From DATAFT01 sp035544635 (GTDB lineage: Bacteria; Acidobacteriota; Thermoanaerobaculia; Multivoradales; Multivoraceae), in assembly GCA_035544635.1 (NCBI GenBank), contig DATKDQ010000241.1, positions 1-8,795 of the forward strand: a DNA stretch of 8,795 nucleotides, read 5' to 3'. Below are positions 4,200 through 8,795 of this stretch, piece after piece. The translations under genes and the position numbers were made by a program. Numbering within the stretch: the first letter of the stretch is position 1; every line of letters begins with the position of its first letter. The notes below the pieces were generated by a model that searched no databases, was not told the origin of the DNA, and worked only from the letters and a program-made list of their open reading frames with translations.

Positions 4200-6047
4200 G
4201 TGAGGCTCTTCGAGAAGATGGTGTGCGCGGCCCTCTTCGCGGTGTCTGCGGCAGCGGTACGCTCGACCACCGAGACTCCACCCGCCGCGGACGGCAGCGG
4301 CGCTCCCGATTCGACGGCTACCGGCAGTACTAGGACCGAACAGGCGAGTGCATCGGCGCGCTCGGAGCCCACCTCCGTGCGGGTGGAGATCGAAGGGCTC
4401 AGGAAGGAGCTCGAGGAGAATGTCCGCGCCTTTCTGACTGTCGATGACCTTGACCAGGAGGACCTGTCCGGGGGGAGGATCCTCGCCCTTCACCGGCGCG
4501 GCGAAGGGCAGATCCGCACTGCGCTCGAGCCGTTCGGGTACTACCGGCCCGAGATCGACTCGGAGCTCGAGACCGAGAGCGAGCGGTGGGTCGCGCGGTA
4601 CCGCATCGACCCCGGGCCGCCGCTGCGCGTGCGCTCGCGCTCGATCGAGCTCGCGGGCGAGGGCGAGGAAGACTCGGCGGTGGCCGGCGCCGCCAGACGC
4701 TTCCCGCTCGGCGAGGGCGACGTCCTCGTCCATTCGGTCTACGAGGAGGGAAAGGCGGCGCTCGAGGCGGCGGCGGCGATCGGGGGGTACATCGACGCGG
4801 CCTTCGAAGTCTCGGAGATCCGTATCGACCTGGTGGGCTACCACGCCGACGTCTTCCTCTCGTACCACACTGGCCCGCGCTATTTCTTCGGCGCGACGCT
4901 TCTCGAGCAGAGTGTGGTCGACCCCGACATCCTCCAGGGGTACATTCCCTGGAAGGAAGGCGAGCCGTTCGATCATGAGAAGCTGCTCGAGGTCCAGGTG
5001 GGGCTCGGAGCGAGCCCCTACTTCCGCCGCGTCGAGGTCGCGGCGCGCCGCGACGAAGCCGAGGACCGCCGAGTGCCGATCGAGGTGCGGCTGGTGCCGG
5101 CGAAGCCGAGGATCTTCCGCGGCGGTGTCGGCTACGGCACCGACACCGGCGCCCGGGCGCGCGCCGGCTTGGAGTGGCGACGGGTCAATCGCCGCGGCCA
5201 CCAGGCGGCGACCGACGTCGTCGTCTCCGAGGTCGAGCGGACCTTCGAGACGAGCTACCGCATCCCCGCTCCGTATCCGCGCACCGACGTCATCAGCTTC
5301 GCCGCCGGCTACGCCGACGACGACACCGTCACCGCGCGCAGCCGGACGGGTCTCGTGAGCGGTTCGTTCTCGCGCAATCTCGGCAAGTGGCGCGAGAGCT
5401 TCTCGCTCGCCTATCGCCGCGAGAACTTCGAGGTCGGCGTCGACCAGGGCATCGTGGACCTCCTCATCCCGGAGGTCGCCTTCGGCAAGGTCACCGCCGA
5501 CGACCGGATCTATCCTGCCTGGGGGCGGCGACTCGACCTGGCGGCGCGCGGCGCCGCCGAAGGCTTCCTCACCGACACCTCGTTCCTCCAGCTCTCGGCG
5601 CGCGCGAAGAACATCTTGAGCTTCGGCCGGGTGCGCCTGATCACACGTGCGGAGACCGGCTGGACCGACGCCGACGACTTCCGCTCGCTGCCCGCCTCGC
5701 TGCGCTTTTTCGCCGGCGGCGACCAGAGCGTGCGCGGCTACGAATACCAGGAGCTGGGCCGTCGCGACGAGGAGGGCAACGTGATCGGGGGTGAGGCGCT
5801 CCTGGTGGGGTCGCTCGAGCTCGATCGTCTGTTCCTCGACTTCGGCCGCTTCGGCCAGTGGGGCGCCGCCGTGTTCTACGACGTCGGCAGCGCCGCCCGC
5901 GACTTCGGCGACTCGCTCTCGAGCGGCGCGGGGGCGGGCATCCGCTGGCTGTCGCCCATCGGCCTGGTGCGCATGGACGTGGCGTGGGCGCTCGACTCGC
6001 CGGGAACCCCGGTGCGGTTCCATCTCAACGTGGGGCCGGACTTCTGA
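4200..6047 (+). CDS. tamA: TamA-like outer-membrane protein of the Omp85 family (POTRA domains plus 16-strand barrel)
   Basis: TamA is the outer-membrane half of the translocation and assembly module, which with TamB serves outer-membrane protein assembly and/or lipid transport. The 615-residue length is close to Escherichia coli TamA (577). A weak signal peptide (residues 1 to about 20) has a charged start and the core VCAALFAVSAAAV. A Ser/Thr/Ala/Pro-rich linker follows to about 59, then three POTRA-like units (about 60-138, 140-225 and 226-300), with FGYYRP and GPRYFFG typical of TamA. The barrel (about 305-615) holds FAGGDQSVRGY (504-514), the conserved VRGY of the Omp85 lid loop, and ends in Phe, the usual barrel C-terminus. 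GTG at 4200 is preferred because it supplies the basic residues of the signal peptide. ATG at 4218, with GAGG at 4202-4205, is the alternative. tamB follows with a one-base overlap. Confidence 0.9.
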   Translation: MRLFEKMVCAALFAVSAAAVRSTTETPPAADGSGAPDSTATGSTRTEQASASARSEPTSVRVEIEGLRKELEENVRAFLTVDDLDQEDLSGGRILALHRRGEGQIRTALEPFGYYRPEIDSELETESERWVARYRIDPGPPLRVRSRSIELAGEGEEDSAVAGAARRFPLGEGDVLVHSVYEEGKAALEAAAAIGGYIDAAFEVSEIRIDLVGYHADVFLSYHTGPRYFFGATLLEQSVVDPDILQGYIPWKEGEPFDHEKLLEVQVGLGASPYFRRVEVAARRDEAEDRRVPIEVRLVPAKPRIFRGGVGYGTDTGARARAGLEWRRVNRRGHQAATDVVVSEVERTFETSYRIPAPYPRTDVISFAAGYADDDTVTARSRTGLVSGSFSRNLGKWRESFSLAYRRENFEVGVDQGIVDLLIPEVAFGKVTADDRIYPAWGRRLDLAARGAAEGFLTDTSFLQLSARAKNILSFGRVRLITRAETGWTDADDFRSLPASLRFFAGGDQSVRGYEYQELGRRDEEGNVIGGEALLVGSLELDRLFLDFGRFGQWGAAVFYDVGSAARDFGDSLSSGAGAGIRWLSPIGLVRMDVAWALDSPGTPVRFHLNVGPDF

Positions 6048-8795
6048 TGGCGAGCCGCACGTTCCGCGTGGCCGTCGGCATCGTCGTCGCGCTGGTGCTG
6101 GTGGTCGCTCTCGCGGTCGCCGCGGCAGTCTGGCTGGTCTCGACCGAAGCCGGTGCGCGCCTGGTGCTCGCTCGCGTCGGACAGCTCATGCCGGGCCGGG
6201 TCGAGCTGGGCACGGTCGAAGGACCGCTTCGGGGTCCGCTGCGCCTCGAGAACGTGGTCTACACCCGCAACGGGATGCGGCTCGAGATCGCCGAGCTCGT
6301 CCTGCGCTGGGAATTGCGCGCCCTCCTGCGGCGCCAGGTCGACGTCCATCAGCTCGCCGCCTCGGGCGTGCGGCTCCACACCACGCCCGGCGAGGAGAGC
6401 GACGCCCCGTTCGAGCTGCCACAGATCGACCTGCCGGTGAATCTCGTGGTGCGCCAGGCGAGCCTGCGCGATGTCGTGGTCACGGTCGGCGGTGGCGAGC
6501 CGATCCGCATCCGCTCCGCCGACTTCGCGACCTCGACGCGCGGCGAGACCGTGGTGATCGAGAGCTTCGACCTCGACTCTCCCGACCTCGCGTTCGAGGT
6601 GTCCGGCTCGCTCACCCCGCTCGGCGCCTACGCCGTCGATCTCGAGATCGCCTGGGACTTCCGCGCGCCGGACGGCACGCGCTACCGCGGCGCCGGCACC
6701 CTCGATGGCACGCTGGAGGACCTGGTGGTGCGCCAGCGCCTGGTGGAGCCGGTGGCGGTCCGCGTCGAGGCGCGCCTCCTCGACCCGCTCGACGACCTGC
6801 GCTTCGAGGCCGGGCTCGAGGCCGCCGCGGTCGAGCTCACCGCAATCGACGAGGGCTGGCCCGCGGCCGAGGTGTCCGCCGACCTGGTGGTCACCGGAAC
6901 GCTCGATGCCCTCGAGGTGCGCGGTGAGGTGCTCGCCAGGAGCGAGGACTACGGCACGTTCCGCGCCGAGCTCGCGGTCGCGGGCGGCGGCGAGCGCTGG
7001 CGGATCGAACGGCTGCGCCTCCTGCCCGAGCGCGAAGCGGGCACGATGCTGGTCCAGGGCGAGGTCGTGCTCGGCGACCCGGCGCGCTTCGACCTCCAGG
7101 CGGAGTGGGAGAACCTGCGCTGGCCGCTCGGCGCCTCCACCGCCGAGGCGACGGCGCTCGCGCCGTCGGGCTCGATCGCGATCGAGGGCACGACCGAGGA
7201 GTACCGGCTCGCCGGCCGGGTCCGGGTGGGCCTGCCCGGTCTCCTCGCCGGTAAGGCGAAGGTTCCACTCTGGATCGACGCCGACCTGGTCGCGGTCGGG
7301 GATCGCGGCGGCGCGCGGATCGAGCGCCTCGAGGGCGCGGCCCTCGGCGGCCGCATCACGGGCGAGGGCGACGTGTCGTGGGAGCCCGCGGTCGCGTGGA
7401 GCCTGGATCTGCGCCTCGAGGACGTCGAGCCCGGGAGGATCGAGCCTCGCCTCGAGGGCGCCGTCGATCTCGCGGTCTCGACCGAAGGGACGATGACCGA
7501 AGGCGGGCACCGCGGGGTGGTCACGCTCTCGGACGTCGCCGGAACGCTCCAGGGAGAGCCGGTGCGGGGGCAGGGTCGAGTGGAGCTCCGAGGCGAGGAG
7601 TACGGCATCCCGGAGCTGCGTCTCGCCTGGGCCGATGCCGAGATCGAAGCGTCGGGTGTCGTCGGCGAGACCGTCGATCTCCGCTTCAGCCTGAACGCGC
7701 CCGATCTGCGCCGCCTGCTGGCCGGCCTCGAGGGCTCGCTCGCGGTCGCGGGTGCCGTCACCGGCACGCGCGAGTCGCCCGGGCTCCAGGCAGAGGTGAG
7801 TGGGCGCTCGCTCGTCCTCGGCGACTTCTCCGCGGCAGAGATCGCGGGCAACGCCGTCGCCGGCCCCGGGCCTCGCGATCCGTTCGAGATCGCGCTCGTG
7901 GCCGAGACCCTGAGCTACGGCGAGCTCGCGTTCGCGAGCGCGCGCGTGACGGCGAACGGCACCCGCGCGGATCACTCGCTCGAGGCTGCGCTCGCGGGCG
8001 GCTCGCCGCCGATCGAGCGGGTCGAGCTCGCCGCTCGCGGCGGCCTGGTCGAGCGCCAGTGGAGCGGCACGGTCGCGCAGCTCGTGTTCGTGCCCGAGGA
8101 GACGCAGGTGTGGACGCTGGCGTCCCCGGCTGCGATCGCCGCCGGCCCCGAGCTGGTCCGGCTCGATGGCGTCTGTCTCTCGAGCAGCGGCCAGAGGGTG
8201 TGCGCGACGGCAGCGTGGCGCGGCGCCGAGGATTGGACGCTCGAGGCCTCCGCCGCCGACGTCTCGCTGGCCCGGGTGGGGCGCTTCTACCGCGAGGACC
8301 TCGACCTCGAGGGCATCGTCGACGCCACGGTCTCGGCCGCGGCGACCGCAGGAGGCGGCGTGCGCGGCAGCGCGGTCGCCACCGCCGAGGAGGGGAGCTT
8401 CGTCCTGCCGGGCGAGACCGAGCTGGCCGGGCGCCGCTTCTTCCGCGGCGCCAGCGTGCGCGCCGTCGCGGGCGCGAACGGCACCCGCGCGGACGCCGAG
8501 GTCGAGCTGGTCGACGTCGGTGAGCTGGAGGGCTTTCTCGAGCTGCCGGAATGGAGCACGCTCGCGATGCCGCCCCCCGAAGAGCCCCTGCGTGGCGCGT
8601 TCGTCGCCCGCGCGAGCTCACTCGAGCCGCTGGTCCTGGTCTCGGACGCGTTCGCTCGCCCGCGCGGCCGGCTCGAGGCCGACCTCGAGGTCGCGGGTAC
8701 GGTGGGCGAGCCCCGGCTCGAAGGGTCGGCGCGCCTCACCGAAGCGAGCGCCTTCGTGGTGCCGCTCGGCATCACGATCGAGGACGTGGAGCTCG
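6047..8795 (+). CDS. tamB: TamB-like translocation/assembly module protein, N-terminal 916 residues; 3' end outside window
   Basis: TamB is anchored in the inner membrane, crosses the periplasm as a long beta-helical groove and docks on TamA. ATG 6047 overlaps the tamA stop (TGATG), so translation is probably coupled; no strong Shine-Dalgarno sequence is visible. Residues 8-31 form one membrane helix, followed by STEAGARLVLARV, a usual TamB continuation. The rest is an open, stop-free chain of short amphipathic beta strands with repeated motifs of the type L-x-G-x-(I/V/L) and many Asp/Glu residues. At residues 706-724 the segment LDGVCLSSSGQRVCATAAW carries Cys710 and Cys719. This matches the paired-cysteine element LxxLCLxxxxxxLC of known TamB proteins. 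The C-terminal DUF490 domain would lie beyond 8795; Escherichia coli TamB has 1259 residues. The AsmA family is the nearest alternative, but the tamA partner and the Cys motif favour TamB. Confidence 0.88.
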   Translation, partial: MASRTFRVAVGIVVALVLVVALAVAAAVWLVSTEAGARLVLARVGQLMPGRVELGTVEGPLRGPLRLENVVYTRNGMRLEIAELVLRWELRALLRRQVDVHQLAASGVRLHTTPGEESDAPFELPQIDLPVNLVVRQASLRDVVVTVGGGEPIRIRSADFATSTRGETVVIESFDLDSPDLAFEVSGSLTPLGAYAVDLEIAWDFRAPDGTRYRGAGTLDGTLEDLVVRQRLVEPVAVRVEARLLDPLDDLRFEAGLEAAAVELTAIDEGWPAAEVSADLVVTGTLDALEVRGEVLARSEDYGTFRAELAVAGGGERWRIERLRLLPEREAGTMLVQGEVVLGDPARFDLQAEWENLRWPLGASTAEATALAPSGSIAIEGTTEEYRLAGRVRVGLPGLLAGKAKVPLWIDADLVAVGDRGGARIERLEGAALGGRITGEGDVSWEPAVAWSLDLRLEDVEPGRIEPRLEGAVDLAVSTEGTMTEGGHRGVVTLSDVAGTLQGEPVRGQGRVELRGEEYGIPELRLAWADAEIEASGVVGETVDLRFSLNAPDLRRLLAGLEGSLAVAGAVTGTRESPGLQAEVSGRSLVLGDFSAAEIAGNAVAGPGPRDPFEIALVAETLSYGELAFASARVTANGTRADHSLEAALAGGSPPIERVELAARGGLVERQWSGTVAQLVFVPEETQVWTLASPAAIAAGPELVRLDGVCLSSSGQRVCATAAWRGAEDWTLEASAADVSLARVGRFYREDLDLEGIVDATVSAAATAGGGVRGSAVATAEEGSFVLPGETELAGRRFFRGASVRAVAGANGTRADAEVELVDVGELEGFLELPEWSTLAMPPPEEPLRGAFVARASSLEPLVLVSDAFARPRGRLEADLEVAGTVGEPRLEGSARLTEASAFVVPLGITIEDVEL

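Noticed and set aside
3834..6023. Long minus-strand open frame (over 700 codons) antisense to tamA
   Set aside because: It is the GC-rich shadow of tamA: it shows no domain, is very rich in Arg/Ala/Glu, and the plus-strand frame has clear POTRA, VRGY and terminal Phe features.
5876..7975. Long minus-strand open frame (about 700 codons) antisense to tamA and tamB
   Set aside because: It crosses the tamA/tamB boundary with no recognisable motif, while the plus-strand frames encode TamA and TamB.
1..8795. Frequent CTCGAG and GATCG words across the window
   Set aside because: They follow from Leu-Glu (ctc gag) and Asp/Ile codon preferences in a GC-rich genome and sit in frame inside genes, so they are not a repeat family.

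Overview
The window is very GC-rich (roughly 70% by eye) and comes from a Gram-negative (diderm) bacterium. An outer-membrane Omp85/TamA protein and an inner-membrane-anchored TamB protein are encoded side by side. The strong GC bias, the sigma-54-type promoters, and a predicted transporter with a HEAT/cyclic-nucleotide-binding tail together suggest a Myxococcota-, deltaproteobacterial- or Acidobacteriota-like organism. That placement is inference; no taxonomic marker gene is present.

Layout. (1) 1-1179 (+): 3' part of a gene for a HEAT-repeat plus cyclic-nucleotide-binding protein, probably the cytoplasmic tail of an Npt1/Npt2-type nucleotide transporter whose membrane part lies upstream of the window. 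(2) 1180-1492: a 313-base control region with a consensus sigma-54 (-24/-12) promoter, a perfect 7-7-7 inverted repeat touching its -24 box, and an 18-bp perfect palindrome in the predicted leader. (3) 1493-1915 (+): hypA, a hydrogenase nickel-insertion factor with no hypB or hydrogenase gene in view. (4) 1938-2633 (+): a truncated, internally deleted PQQ-dependent glucose/sorbosone dehydrogenase, probably a pseudogene, ending in a perfect 17-bp tandem duplication. (5) 2657-3757 (-): a Gfo/Idh/MocA-family oxidoreductase in which the usual EKP lysine is a glutamine. (6) 3758-4199: a 442-base divergent control region. It holds two tandem sigma-54 promoters facing tamA, one sigma-54-like promoter facing the oxidoreductase, and two operator-like inverted repeats between them. 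(7) 4200-6047 (+): tamA. (8) 6047 to the window end (+): tamB, overlapping tamA by one base and running off the edge.

How the parts work together. tamA and tamB form a translationally coupled operon for the translocation and assembly module, which spans the envelope and serves outer-membrane protein biogenesis and/or lipid transport. The most distinctive feature is regulatory. About a dozen GGCACG hexamers occur on the + strand, counted by eye. The only three followed at the correct spacing by TTGC lie in the two long gene-free gaps, upstream of hypA and of tamAB. A fourth, near-consensus copy faces the oxidoreductase. This suggests that enhancer-dependent sigma-54 transcription links envelope assembly, nickel-enzyme maturation and the oxidoreductase here. 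I saw no CRISPR array, tRNA, rRNA, insertion sequence or dedicated defence system.
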